A stretch of DNA of 64,000 bases from Parietaria judaica (GCA_954871525.1 OX940865.1:10926606-10990605); one strand, 5' to 3'. Shown: positions 34,649-47,570, numbered from the stretch's first letter. Numbers and translations are program-made. Notes: a model not told the origin generated them from the sequence alone.

Positions 34649-37600
34649 TCACTCTGTATCAATCCTTTTAGCAACAATAGCAACATTTCTTGGGGATACC
34701 GCGGGATCAAAAACTGACAACATGAACGCTTCGATTGAATCTCCGTTCTCCTGAAGTAGCAGCAATCTATCGAGTAAAGGAAACGTTTCTATGAGAGGCG
34801 CCAAAGCGGCTCGAAGAGTCCAAAAAGGTCCAATGAGTTCCTGCATTTATTCAAACAACAGATTAACAAGCCAGTGAGGAGTGCAACCAAGTCAAACGAG
34901 GCACAAGCTTAAGCTTGAAACTCTATCTTTTAAGCTTTTAATTTAGCGTTTTTATTTTATTTTTTTCCTTTTTCAAAGTAATGCTTTAAAATTTTGTAAT
35001 CTTCCATCTATAACAGAATTTATTGAACATATTCAGTTCCTACCGAAACACGAATAATATGGGATGATTTTCTGATATTTTATTTGAATTAACAAATGGC
35101 CTACATATATTATATATACTATCAATAAATTGACATAATGGAAAGAACAATACAATTTCAGTACCCTAATTATAGGTTTAATAAGAATCAACATGTCTAA
35201 TCTTTGCCTAATAAAATCGGCCAGGGCACAGGATTTATTTCATAATCATGATCGCGTATTTCCAAAAATTCTAACACTTCATAAGTCCGAATTAACAGCC
35301 TGGATTCATCATAATCGACTATAATCAGAGGAAAAAAAATCGGAAATAGGGGGCATAGTAACGAGTCAAAGGATAAAACATGAACTCTTAAATTCTGCAA
35401 AATCGATTAAAATTTGTCAAAATGATAAATTTACACAAAAAATAGAATTGCAAGGATAGAATTGAATTTGGAGTTTGGACATCTTAAACAATAAATATAT
35501 TTTTAGTTAGGTTTATGACAAGTTCATGAGTTTCTAGTGATCCGAGGATAATAACATTAGCATTAGAATTCATTAAATTTTTTGGGCATAAGCGATGAAG
35601 CAACTTACAGAAACAGGCTCCACTTCCTTCCAAATCGCGAAAAAGTCAATTTCTGGCAAAGGTTTGAGACCAAGGTGGCATAGTCCGGAATGGCAATAAC
35701 TCTCGAAATGTGTTAACTTATCGGATTTTAGTACACCACATTCAGAGCCTTTGATAGAATCACCGATACACAATGATGCAGCCGTGCATGCCAAGCCAAA
35801 ACTACCATCTGCGATCTCATCATTTCATAGGACCGAGATATTTAGAACAAAATATCAGCTTTCCCCGGTCGCTTTCTCTCAAATTAAATTAATTAGCAAT
35901 TACCTGTTTCAAGTTCTGTGTTCTGTAAATATTGGTTGTTCCCTTTTGTCATTGACCTCATTTGGCAAGATGATTCACAAGCACATTCTTCATGAGGTGG
36001 AAAAGATTCTGCAATCGCCTTTTTCTGTCGACGACGCAAAGCTTTCCCTTGACGCCCAATCGATGGACTGGTTTCCATGACCTCTGGATAGTATTTTTTA
36101 AGAACCTTGAAATAGAAAAAAAGACATGTAATTTATTAAATACCAAAGCTTTTGTGGATATAATGATCTGTTAAAATTTCCAGCAGTCAGGGATTGTATA
36201 GAAGTAGCCAATAAAACAAATATGCTATTTGAATAAGCCTATAGGCTATAGCACAAGGCATATCAAAATGTACAAGGATTACTTTAAAACAAATATATGA
36301 AGGCGATTTTCACGGCAATATAATTAAAATTAGTATTTACCATCTGAAAAGCGGCACGAAAAGTATGCAACTCAAAATTGTCCATACCGGCATCAGATTC
36401 GAGACAGTTCCACCTCTCTGCACTCTAGCAAGATAACACAAGTAGCTGTAAAGTATGTCTTAGATGTGTTGGAAATAGAATATCAAAAAGATCAAGCAGA
36501 TAAATCTGTCAACTGGAAACACAACATGACAAACAAAAAAGAACAAAGTTCAATGCCAAATTCTCGGGCGACGTGGAGATTATCTCAGATCCACGATTTC
36601 TGACATTGTCGAGCGTATCTTCTTCCGGCCATCACTCCGCTGCTATCACTGTGGCGACGATATCTTCGGCCACCAGTCAATCGTCGTTCACTGAGGTGAC
36701 TCACTCTAGATCTTTGGAAGAGTTGGGACAGCAAATTTTATAAACACAGATTTCATGCTCAAGATTGATGGTCATGGCCTGGGTCGATGTTACCAGACAC
36801 TCTAAGGTCCTGATCTCACTCGTTGGCTCGAACTAATCACTATCCTATATTATAGGCTGTCAATTTCTTATAAGGAACAACTCTCCCAGTGATGCTAGTT
36901 AACTTTATGTTAGACAAAGAGTTCATTGGAATGGACAGAAAGATGGTCAGAACTGCAAGGAATGTCGACAAAAGGTATTCAAAATGTTTTTCGAAGTCAA
37001 GCAGCCATTTGAATATGTGATACCACAGTGAAGATCATTGAAGCATGACAGCCAAAGTTTTTCCAAAGACGATTCTCAGGGAACCGAATCATCTTCCACG
37101 TCTTTGGAATATAATCGATGATTTCCCCAGCACATAGACGATGAAGATGATTTCTGTTCCCTTACAATAGTCTTGCATTGCAATTGGTAATATACATAGA
37201 AGTCGTTTCAATATTTTGTGCAATGTTCATGAATGACTTGGCCTGCAATCCAAGGCCTAAATTGCATGTTAATATAACCTCATCCGAGAGATTGTAAAAA
37301 AGGTGTACCTGACAAGCAAGATCACGTAAGCTTTTACCAAGCGAGAAGCCAGTAGATTTAACACCTCGACTCACAGGGAAACCATATTCAGAGTCCACCT
37401 CGTTGACACCTTCTTCTGATAATAGGTTGTAACAGCAGCCTATGCTAACAACTGCTTTTACTTGTTTGCAACCCAAAAAGGCCCTGCAAAAACCCGTGGC
37501 TCCTCTACATCAAAACTAGAAGGAAGAAAATAGAGCAACACTACTAATTAAAGGCTGCAGATACAACTGGTAATAATTTCGAGACCATCTATGGAGAGGT

Positions 37601-40451
37601 ACATACAACCAAACCCTGCTCAAACCGGTCAGACACAAAGGGATGGAAGTTCTCAGGCAAGGTGTAATAGTCAAATTAGAGTCTAAAAAAATCAGCTCAA
37701 CATGAAATTGAATAATTAAGGGCTAGTTAACATAACATTACCCGGGTACTTTTAAATATCAAAATGATTATTATAGGAAATTAGAACTTGGCCAACAATT
37801 CAAGAGGAAGACCGCCTATCTCAGGTGCAAATTGAACTAATTATGGAGTTATGAGCCCAATTACTGAATGAAAACAAGGGCCTCCAAAGAAGACTTTTGA
37901 ACTCACTTGAGCATCATTACTGAAAGATCTCCACAAGCATGAAGCCCGGCAAGAACCACAGAGGTTTCGCCGTCCGCACAGCACAAATTATTTTGCGTTT
38001 CTGTGCAATTGCTCCCATGATCTAGCTCGTTAAGATCATTTTTCCTTCCCAAGCAAGCCAAATCTCTTAACATGTCGATCGACATTAGGTTGCATGTGAT
38101 TGTCTTAGGCATTATCAAGCTTCTGTGCCCTGATGCTGATCTAACAATAAATAAAAATTAATCGGAAGAAAATATTATTCTTAAGCGTTTCAACTTATTA
38201 AGAATTTGCATTTCATGACTAGAATGTAAATTCTGAAAGAAAATGACGTTATAAGCACTTGCGAAGTCAGGCCTAGAAAGAGTCCAGAAAAGATAATAGA
38301 TATCTATTTAAAAACTACTAAAAAGTATATATATATAATATGTAACCGAAGGAATGCCGTTTCCCTGTGTTGATAAACCGTAAATCTAGAGAGAATGCTA
38401 CGCAAAACGAAAAAACTAATTTACTGAATAAAGACCAGGTATGATTGTAAACGAGCCACTAATCCCGAAGTCTTGACTCAATGTTACAGTATGTAACATT
38501 TTCATGTCAGATACTAGTCCAAGACTCCCAAAGAAGAAGCCATATGGCTCTTGATACCATATCCATATTTCAATAAGGAAAATAAGGACGATTGCCCTCT
38601 GAACGGTGAGAAAGATATTCAACACCCTCCAATAAGAAAAGAAAAATATAAGGACGATTCCCCTATGAAAGGAGTAAAATATTTCTTGGGAAAAACCTAA
38701 ACTATCTAAATATGCTCCATACTTGGATTTTCGCATTTGAGAAGCATAATATTTCTTGATTCGTTCCGCACGTGCCTCGGTAACCCTCCCATGATGAGAA
38801 GAAGCATCAATCGCCACCACAGAGCGTTGGTAATGGAACGAAAGAACTTGTGAAAGATAACCCTGACATAACCGTTAGTACTAAGGATCGAGAAATCGTA
38901 ATAGAACTAAAGGTCTAACTGTTCTTTATGCTTTACTTTAACATCAAACATCAACTAGATAATAGTAAATTACTAAATATAAAAGTTAAAACAGTAAGAA
39001 CTAGATTGTATCTTATTCGCTCAAATACCGGATTATTCATAAATTATAACAAAGATACAGAATAGTCCTCCTAATTAACTGAGGACTCCCAATTAGACTG
39101 GTCGGAGCTCTCGTAGTTGAAATAATGAAACTATCAAGATTGAATCAAATGTCTACAGGATAGACTCTCACTTAACACGTTTCCATAACCCCTCTTGAGC
39201 TGGGTTGTACTTTTAAAACAAATCAAAACAAAATATAACATGATAAGGTCCGAGACCTTCGTCTCAAAACGAAAAACGGAAGAGCACAAATTGACAAGAA
39301 CAGCCCTAGAACTCAATTCCATCTCAATCTTTGAGAGAGATTGAATTTGATTTGGGTTAAGATATAATGCATAAACGAATCATTAGACCCAACTATAGCA
39401 CGGTTCGATGATTACAGCAATTCTATCCTAAATAAGCAATTGAACAACCCTAGTGGCACTAGCGCTACTCGGTCCCAGGGCTCAGGTCCGCCGTAATGGA
39501 CCTGTCTACGCTATGTCTTACCATACGAGTGATACAAAACACGATTAGCAGATACGGAACTAAGGCAAGTGTGTCAAGCAAAATTATATTCAGATTCCAT
39601 CCTAGAGCATCTTATCGTCGGACTCAATCCGGAATCTATAACCGGGTCTGAATTCAGATTCTTGCCAACAAGAACTAATGGCTTGACTATATAATGTTCT
39701 AATTTTCATTAACTTAACAATCTATCCCTTACACCATTATTACTCATATTGCAAATGGAATTCCAGCAAGGGTTTGTAAATGGAAGGTGTACCTGACCAG
39801 CCCCGACATCGACGATCTTCTGAGCTCCCACGGATTCGGCGACGGAGTCGACAAGAGCGGAGAGAATTCGGACCTGCGAATCAGAAAGCAGTCCACGGTC
39901 AACAGCGAAACACGTAGAGAAAGAGGTCGGAGAGAAGCGGAGAACGGACTTCGTGCTCTTTCTTGGGGTTCATGCCTTGCGTGAGAACGCTGTTGAGTGG
40001 AGACACGGTCAAGCCAGGAAAAACCTGCCAAAATCCAGGTGAGAAGAGGAAAGAAACAGAAACGGCTCGTCTGCGAGAGAGAGAGAGCACCTGTTGAAGG
40101 TGTTGCTGGTGGCGAGGAAGCACGAGAGAGTTGAGAGTGGCGAGGAACTTCTTCAGCGAGTCAGGCCAGTGATCCTGCACAACAGCAACAAGGAGAAGAT
40201 GAGGATGAGGATGATAGGTTGTGCAGTGAATGAGCGACCTGAATGGCTCCGGAAGGGAGGCGGAGGAGGGAGGGGATGGGGTCGGCGGCGAGGCAAGGGA
40301 GCCAGAGGGGGGGGAGAGGTTCCCAGAGGCGGTGGGTGAAGAAGTTGACGGAGTGAGGGCGGGTGAGGGAGGAGAGAGGACTCAGGAACTCCACGATTGC
40401 CTCCACCCACCGCAGGGTCTCGGCGCCGCTCTCGCAAGAGTACCCTCCCAT
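34649..40451 (-). CDS. METTL25/RRNAD1-like SAM-dependent methyltransferase
   Basis: Eleven exons, in transcript order: 40451-40239, 40174-40091, 40024-39950, 39873-39793, 38862-38723, 38140-37907, 37483-37309, 36424-36341, 36105-35904, 35808-35609, 34840-34649. They join in phase to 559 residues. The SAM-binding motif I VDVGAGQGYLSQVL starts at residue 145. It is followed by VVAIDASSHHGRVTEARA, then GLHACGDLSVMML (about 264-276), then VVSIGCCYNLLSEE (about 287-300), the signature order of the METTL25 family. The substrate in plants is not known; family members are annotated as putative protein or RNA methyltransferases. Two small introns near the start use weaker donors, GTCGCT and GTCCGT. 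Intron 4 contains a dispersed repeat. The start ATG at 40451 gives MGGYSCESG. Confidence 0.88.
39240..39560. repeat. Dispersed repeat copy in METTL25-like intron 4
   Basis: Second copy of the family described at 22325-22700, in the same orientation, with shared ordered blocks such as CCGAGACCTTCGTCTC, CCCTAGAACTCAATTCC and GTCTTACCATACGAG. It is noncoding. Confidence 0.5.
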
Positions 40452-41601
40452 TCCTCTCGCCCCCCGCTAACTTGCTACACATGATATACAAATCATGGTT
40501 TTTAATACGTCTTTGGCAATTTTTATTTTACGGATATATCGCTTGTCGATGTGTATCTCATAAGTAAGTCGATGATATATCGCTGGATATTTCGTTTCGC
40601 ATATCCTCGAAAAAAGATTTTCGATGGACATGCCGATGGATATTCGAGAAATTTAATACATTGGTTGCAAATGATATACTTTAAGCAATAATTTTTCTTT
40701 GTCTTGGCATTTAATATAGGCAATGGGCCCCACAAATTCTTTATCACACGTCAAGATAAAATAAATATAAAAATTACATTTAAAAAATCATGACGTGAGA
40801 TAATGTCGGCCCTAATCTTTATCCTATCAATGCAAAACATTGTTCACATTCTTTATCTTCTTCAAAAGTCCTATCAATATAACAAAATCAGAAAACTTCG
40901 TACTCCCATAGCGATCGACTTTCATGGTGACTTCCGGCAAAGATGGGGCCCTTTGGAATCGGGGGCCCAAGGTGACCGCCTCGCGCGCCTTTCCTTAGGA
41001 CCGGGCCTGGCGACATCCGTGTATGAATTTGGCTTTCAGTAAGAAAAAGTCTCTTATCTACAAGGCTTGGGGCCTGTCAGAGATGAAATCAAAAACCATA
41101 TCAGCGTGGGGCAAAATGCATGTAGGCAAGCTTACGAGCAGAGCTAGGTGATTGTTAGCCAAGCAAATCCGAGACGATGGCTATGGTAGTATAAGAAGAG
41201 AAAGGCGGGGAAGCGGGATGGTTTCGAATCCAAAAAATCTCGGGCGAAAGTGTAAATTCCCAGTGGACAATCAAAACGAGTTCTTCAGTGGAGTGCCCCA
41301 AATTCGCGACTAAAAAATCAAAAAATGCGCCCAACAAAGACTAATCACTACCAAAAAATCAATTGGCAACGACATTTTGAAGTTTGAATGTTAATTTACT
41401 ATATATCTAGTAAAACTTAAATTAATATTATTGAGATCATAAAATTTTATTATATCACCTAGATTACTTTATTTGAGACATAAGAATCCAAAAGTTGGCC
41501 GAACACATATTTATCTCCGGAAAAGAATCGGTTGTGGGCGGCATTTTGAAGTTTGAACATTGATTTACTGTATATAATAAACTTTTTATAAATTAATATT
41601 A
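40452..41601. other. Intergenic spacer with possible hAT terminus
   Basis: No gene is recognised. The sequence ending at 41009, reversed, begins CAGGCCCGGTCCTAAGG and continues through GGGCCCCCGATTC. That resembles the hAT terminus at 50933 (CAGGACCGTGCCTGAG ... GGGGCCCTAAG), so a hAT end is likely near here. Bases about 40500-40670 are degenerate ATATCG-rich repeats. Confidence 0.4.
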
Positions 41602-41721
41602 GGGCTTTTTAGCAAAATACTCAATTTGAGTGAAACTTTTTTAAAAAACCCTCAAAAGTTTACTATAATTAAAGAAACCCTCATTTGGTGTTATTTGGAC
41701 AATTATACCCTTAATATATCG

Positions 41722-41905
41722 AAACCATCTTCGTTCTCCTGCCTTCGTCGTCGAACAGAGCTTCGAAACCATCTTCGTCGGCGAACAGAGCTCGAAACCA
41801 TTCTTCCTTCTTCGACAGAGCTCGAAACCATCTTCTCCTTCGCCAAGCCTTCGTCGACTGTGATCTCCATTCTTCTTCACCATTCTTCTTCGGCGAAGCT
41901 CGAAA
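41722..41905. repeat. About 29-bp minisatellite next to the left MULE terminus
   Basis: Units resembling CGAAACCATCTTCGTCGG ... ACAGAGCT recur about four times with length variation. The related terminus at 63742 has a different 37-bp minisatellite in the same position. Confidence 0.65.
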
Positions 41906-42115
41906 CGACCTCGAAAGACCCATTTCCCTTCCGACTTGTCTCGCAAAGTTTGCTTCTTCATTCTAACTCCTTCATTTTTTCTTACTTTCTCTTGCGATTG
42001 TGATAATATATATACATATACATACATATATAATTGTAGCTTCAATTATACTTTTCTGATTGTTTCATGTTTGACCAAAACACTTGATTAATTGCTTTAG
42101 TAAATGAAATCCAAT

Positions 42116-42197
42116 AAATCTGGGTGGAATCGAACCACCATTCTCTCAGTAGCCCAGAAGGCTCCGAGCGCTCTACCTAGCTTGAGCTAACAGATTT
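42116..42197 (-). tRNA. tRNA-like sequence, probably a degenerate tRNA or SINE head
   Basis: The minus strand folds with a perfect 7-bp acceptor stem (AAATCTG/CAGATTT), D stem GCTC/GAGC, anticodon stem CTCGG/CTGAG and T arm GGTGG-TTCGATT-CCACC. It has an A-box-like TAGCTCAAGCTAGG and a perfect B box GGTTCGATTCC. The anticodon loop is 14 nt instead of 7 (AGCCTTCTGGGCTA, itself able to pair AGCC/GGCT), so an intron or an expanded arm is possible and the anticodon cannot be assigned. No clear oligo-T terminator follows closely. The fold is real; function is doubtful. Confidence 0.5.
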
Positions 42198-42659
42198 TGC
42201 GTTTGCGTCTCAAAAATTATTGTTTCTATTTTGTTTTCTTTTTTTTGGTTTAATAAATACCGCACGTAACTAGCCTCAAATAATGACTTGACTTAGGAAT
42301 TTTATTTTAATTCAACTCACGGGTTTGTAACCGAGCCGATACAGGACGAATTCATATGAATTTTCTTTATATGTTGCAGCTGATATTTTCATTTTTCTAC
42401 TGCTGCAAAATCAACCATTTGTGTTACGATCCCCTGGTCGTTTAGGAGCATTTTCGCCGGTATTCAAACCGTTGAGATTTCCTTTTATAACAACGGGACC
42501 GATATAATAGGTAATCGTTTGCTAACATGGTTGAACATCACTATACAGGATCGGGTGCGGACCGACACGTACAGGGCGGCTATCGTGCAGCATCAGAGTT
42601 CCATAGCCGGCAAAGTAATGCAATCTTACCCGTTTAAATTCTAGTTGTTACATAAGGCC

Positions 42660-45600
42660 ATAACAGTGATTATATCTTTACACTATAACACAAGTTACAT
42701 AATTGTAACTGACTTTACATTTATGAGATATTTACATTTATGATATATATGCTAATTAGAATTTCACTAATCTAAATGTGGTTACTCTGTTGTAATTGGA
42801 ATTAAATTTTTATGTAACCGAAGTTACATTAAGGTAACCAAAGTTACAATATCGTAACTGAAGTTACACTAATATGATTCGAATTAAATTTTTGTAACCG
42901 AAGTTACATTATCGTAACCAAAGTTACATTATGGTAACTAAAGTTACATTATCGTAACTGAAGTTACACTAATTTAATTGGAATTAACTTTTTGTAACCG
43001 AAGTTACATTATCGTAACCAAAGCTACATTATGGTAACCAAAGTTACATTATCGTAACTGAAGTTACACTAATTTAATTGGAATTAAATTTTTGTAACCG
43101 AAGTTACATTATCGTAACCAAAGTTACATTATGGTAACCAAAGTTACATTATCGTAACTGACGTTACACTTCTGTAACTTCGGTTACACTTTTGTAACTG
43201 GAGTTACATTGTTGTAACTGTAGTTACACTTTTCTAACCAGAGTTACAATTTCAATATATTTGTTCAAATAATAATTTAGTGTTTTAATTTGGAAGTATT
43301 AAAATAATTTTTGTAACCGGTGTTACACTTTTGTAACAGGTGTTACAATTTCGTAATTCTAGTAATATATGGTTACACTTATGTTACATAATTATATTAA
43401 TCCAGTTTCCATCTAAAGGTACGTAGCAATAAGTTCACATAACATGAGTTACAAAAAAGAATTTAAATTGAAATATTGTCAAAAAATAGTGACATAAAAT
43501 TATGTAATAGTATGACCACAATTAGGTAATACTATGACCACAGTCATTATTGTTACACTAATGTAAATGTGGTTACACTAATTTAATTGGAATTAAATTT
43601 TTGTAACCGAAGTTACATTATCGTAAACAAAGTTACATTATCGTAACTGAAGTTACACTAATTTAATTGGAATTAAATTTTTGTAACCAAAGTTACATTA
43701 TCGTAACCAAAGTTACATTATCGTAACTGAAGTTACACTAATTTAATTGGAATTAAATTTTTGTAACCGAAGTTACATTATCGTAACCAAAGTTACATTA
43801 TGGTAACTAAAACTACATTATCGTAACTAAAGTTACACTAATTTAATTGGAATTAAATTTTTGTAACCGAAGTTACATTATCGTAACCAAAGTTACATTA
43901 TGGTAACCAAAGTTACATTATCGTAACTGAAGTTACACTAATTTAATTGGAATTAAATTTTTGTAACCGAAGTTACATTAATCGTAACCAAAGTTACATT
44001 AATCGTAACCAAAGTTACATTATGGAGTTACGTTGTTGTAACTGTAGTTACACTTTTGTAACCGGAGTTACAATTTCAATATATTTGTTCAAATAATAAT
44101 TTAGTGCTTTTGGAGTTAATTTGGTAGTATTAAAATAATTTTTGTAACTGGTGTTACACTTTTGTAACAGGTGTTACACTTTCGTAATTCTAGTAATATA
44201 TGGTTACACTTATGTTACATAATTATATTAATCCAGTTTCCATCTAAAGGTACGTAGCAATAAGTTCACATAATTTGAGTTACAAAAAAGAATTTAAATT
44301 GAAATATTGTCAAAAAATAGTGACATACAAATTATGTAATAGTATGACCACAATTAGGTAATACTATGACCACAATCATTATAGTTACACTAATGTAAAT
44401 GTGGTTACACTAATTTAATTGGAATTAAATTTTTGTAACCGAAGTTACATTATCATAAACAAAGTTACATTATCGTAACTGAAGTTACACCAATTTAATT
44501 GGAATTAAATTTTTGTAACCAAAGTTACATTATCGTAACTGAAGTTACACTAATTTAATTGGAATTAAATTTTTGTAACCGAAGTTACATTATCGTAACA
44601 AAAGTTACATTATGGTAACTAAAGTTACATTATCGTAACTGAAGTTACACTAATTTAATTGGAATTAAATTTTTTAACCGAAGTTACATTATCGTAACCA
44701 AAGTTACATTATGGTAACCAAAGTTACATTATCGTAACTGAAGTTACACTTCTGTAACTTCGGTTACACTTTGTAACTGGAGTTACATTGGTGTAACTGT
44801 AGTTACACTTTTGTAACCAGAGTTACAATTTTAATATATTTGTTCAAATAATAATTTAGTTCTTTTGGAGTTAATTTGGAAGTATTAAAATAATTTTTGT
44901 AACCGGTGTTACACTTTTGTAACAGGTGTTACACTTTTGTAACAGGTGTTACACTTTCGTAATTCTAGTAATATATGGTTACACTTATGTTACATAATTA
45001 TATTAATCCAGTTTCCATCTAAAGGTACGTAGCAATAAGTTCACATAATTTGAGTTACAAAAAAGAATTTAAATTGAAATATTGTCAAAAAATAGTGACA
45101 TACAAATTATGTAATAGTATGACCACAATTAGGTAATACTATGACCACAATCATTATAGTTACACTAATGTAAATGTGGTTACACTAATTTAATTGGAAT
45201 TAAATTTTTGTAACCGAAGTTACATTATCATAAACAAAGTTACATTATCGTAACTGAAGTTACACCAATTTAATTGGAATTAAATTTTTGTAACCAAAGT
45301 TACATTATCGTAACTGAAGTTACACTAATTTAATTGGAATTAAATTTTTGTAACCGAAGTTACATTATCGTAACAAAAGTTACATTATGGTAACTAAAGT
45401 TACATTATCGTAACTGAAGTTACACTAATTTAATTGGAATTAAATTTTTTAACCGAAGTTACATTATCGTAACCAAAGTTACATTATGGTAACCAAAGTT
45501 ACATTATCGTAACTGAAGTTACACTTCTGTAACTTCGGTTACACTTTGTAACTGGAGTTACATTGGTGTAACTGTAGTTACACTTTTGTAACCAGAGTTA

Positions 45601-46110
45601 CAATTTTAATATATTTGTTCAAATAATAATTTAGTTCTTTTGGAGTTAATTTGGAAGTATTAAAATAATTTTTGTAACCGGTGTTACACTTTTGTAACAG
45701 GTGTTACACTTTTGTAACAGGTGTTACACTTTCGTAATTCTAGTAATATATGGTTACATTTATGTTACATAATTATATTAATCCAGTTTCCATCTAAAGG
45801 TACGTAGCAATAAGTTCACATAATTTGAGTTACAAAAAAGAATTTAAATTGAAATATTGTCAAAAAATAGTGACATACAAATTATGTAATAGTATGACCA
45901 CAATTAGATAATACTATGACCACAATTATTATAGTTACACTAATGTACATGTGGTTACACTAATTTAATTGGAATTAAATTTTTGTAACCGAAGTTACAT
46001 TATCGTAACTGAAGTTACCATTATGTAACTTCGGTTACACTGTTGTAACTGGTGTTACACTGTTGTAACTGTAGTTACACTTTTGTAACCGGAGTTACAA
46101 TTTCAATATA
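42660..46110. repeat. Hierarchical GTAAC/GTTAC palindrome satellite
   Basis: Three nested periods are visible. A 20-bp submonomer, GTAACCGAAGTTACATTATC, contains the inverted pair GTAAC-N4-GTTAC. About four submonomers plus an AT-rich linker (AATTTAATTGGAATTAA) give 80-100-bp units. Those units, plus a unique block containing CCAGTTTCCATCTAAAGG, give a higher-order repeat. The marker GTTACACTAATGTA occurs at 43552, 44384, 45159 and 45934, so the last intervals are 775 bp each and nearly identical. No gene is present. Confidence 0.92.
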
Positions 46111-46815
46111 TTTGTTCAATCACATAATTTAGACATCGGTTTAGAGGAGGAAGCCTTCTCGAAATCGCCACATGTTGTTGATTTCCTACCGAAAAGAAAT
46201 TAAATGAAACATAATAAGTAAGATAATGAACCGAATTATATTGAACAATATACATTGAATAATGTGAACAGTTTACCAAATAAGAAACAAATTATAAAGG
46301 GCTATAATTACCTGCCGATTTGCGCTTGTGCTTGACAATTTTGCCTGAATATGTGGCCACTCCCTGCGACTGAGCCACACTTGTTGCCCCGGTTTCTAGC
46401 ATCCTTACGCTGTACTTTGGACACAAATTGATTAAGTCTTCGGTTAGGGAACAATTTGCAAACAAAAATCCTTAATCTGGAAATTATTTTAAGAAAGCCA
46501 CTACGTACAGAAAAACACATCCAAAGAGTCTCAATAAAACATGTTTGATAAAAGCCTAAAAGGATTCTAGGAATGCAGATTGAGAGGAGTGAAACAGAAA
46601 GGAAGCTATGCTTATGTCGTTTTTTATAACCGTTAAGTAACAGATCGAACTTTGAGCAAGCCACAGAACTTTACGACCAAAACAGATTTGATCAAACACA
46701 TGCGAAAAGGTTTTTGAGCAATCTGGTTTGCTCTTGATTAAACAGAATACATCGATTTTATCAACCTTCTAGTCTCATCACAAAATGATGCTTGAAACGA
46801 ACAGAAAGGACTCAC

Positions 46816-47570
46816 GCAAAGTTGCTCACCTCTATTCACGACGTCGTAGAAAAACGAATAGCAGGTGCAGAAGTTCTCCGGGAAGCAAAAGTACTCCTCT
46901 TTCCTCTTCGACTCTCCCAAAACCTGAAACAACGTCACCGGAATTCGGATGCTTGAGTTCTAAGGCACATAGGTTTCTCATCACAAATTGGGGTGGTGAA
47001 AAGTCCCTTTGATTCTCAATTTCTCATCACATAGGTCAATTGTATTTAGGGACCGAGAATCTTTCTTCTACAATTCCGTAGTGATTCTGTATTTTATTTG
47101 TTACGTACCCAACGTACGTACAGTTTATTGTTATGTCTCACGTGAAGAAAGCGAAATATAATAAAGCACACAATTTTTGCGAATCAAATCATATCCTTGA
47201 TGTTTAATCTTTACACGACAAAATGAAAGTACAGAAACGGTGGAATGTACACAAGAGAAATTTTAAATAATGATGATTAATTTTTTATCATAAGATGCAA
47301 TGATTTATATATATATATATATATATGACACCTGAAAGATAGAGCGGCCAGTAGAGAGTGCTGAAATCTTCTTGACGCCTCACTGATCCACAATCGTGGT
47401 CGCTTGATCAAAGTTGTTTCCGAACAGGAAATGCAAGCTGGGTTTTGTCGAATCAGAAGAGAAAAAACCCCAAATCAGGATGAGTAGAAGAAGTTTCCAA
47501 AAATCGATAGAGTGTGGTGTGGTTTACTGACATGGAGAGCTGATCTTCGGTCACTGTCGAATTCCAGAGA
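46816..47570 (-). pseudogene. Captured ZSWIM7/SWS1-like gene fragment, broken
   Basis: Three exons resemble the plant SWIM zinc-finger protein ZSWIM7 (SWS1/SSN2), a RAD51-paralogue partner in homologous recombination. Exon 1 end, about 47570-47532: STVTEDQLS, donor GTCAGT. Exon 2, 47437-47332: LHFLFGNNF ... TTIVDQ, stop, GVKKIS ... IFQ. Exon 3, 46923-46816: VLGESKRKEEYFCFPENF then YSFFYDVVNRGEQLC, donor GTGAGT. The reading frame and all splice sites are preserved across the three exons, but one codon in exon 2 is TGA (47388-47390). The last exon, which should complete the SWIM CxCxnCxH motif with its final CxH, is missing. It lies inside the Mutator-like element, so it is best read as transposon-captured. 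Confidence 0.8.

Noticed and set aside
35197..35400. Small minus-strand ORF in METTL25-like intron 10
   Set aside because: Looks coding by composition but I cannot match it to a family, and it is bounded by AT-rich intron without splice sites in phase.
42390..42650. Plus-strand open frame of about 85 codons left of the satellite
   Set aside because: No start codon or domain recognised; could be a transposon coding relic but the evidence is too thin.
42660..46110. Regularly spaced palindromic repeats resembling a CRISPR array
   Set aside because: Units are contiguous submonomers without unique spacers, the DNA is plant nuclear, and no cas genes exist; it is a satellite.
46308..46664. Minus-strand ORF next to the ZSWIM7 fragment as its missing last exon
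   Set aside because: It lacks the expected CKH and following residues of the SWIM finger and has no ATG start.
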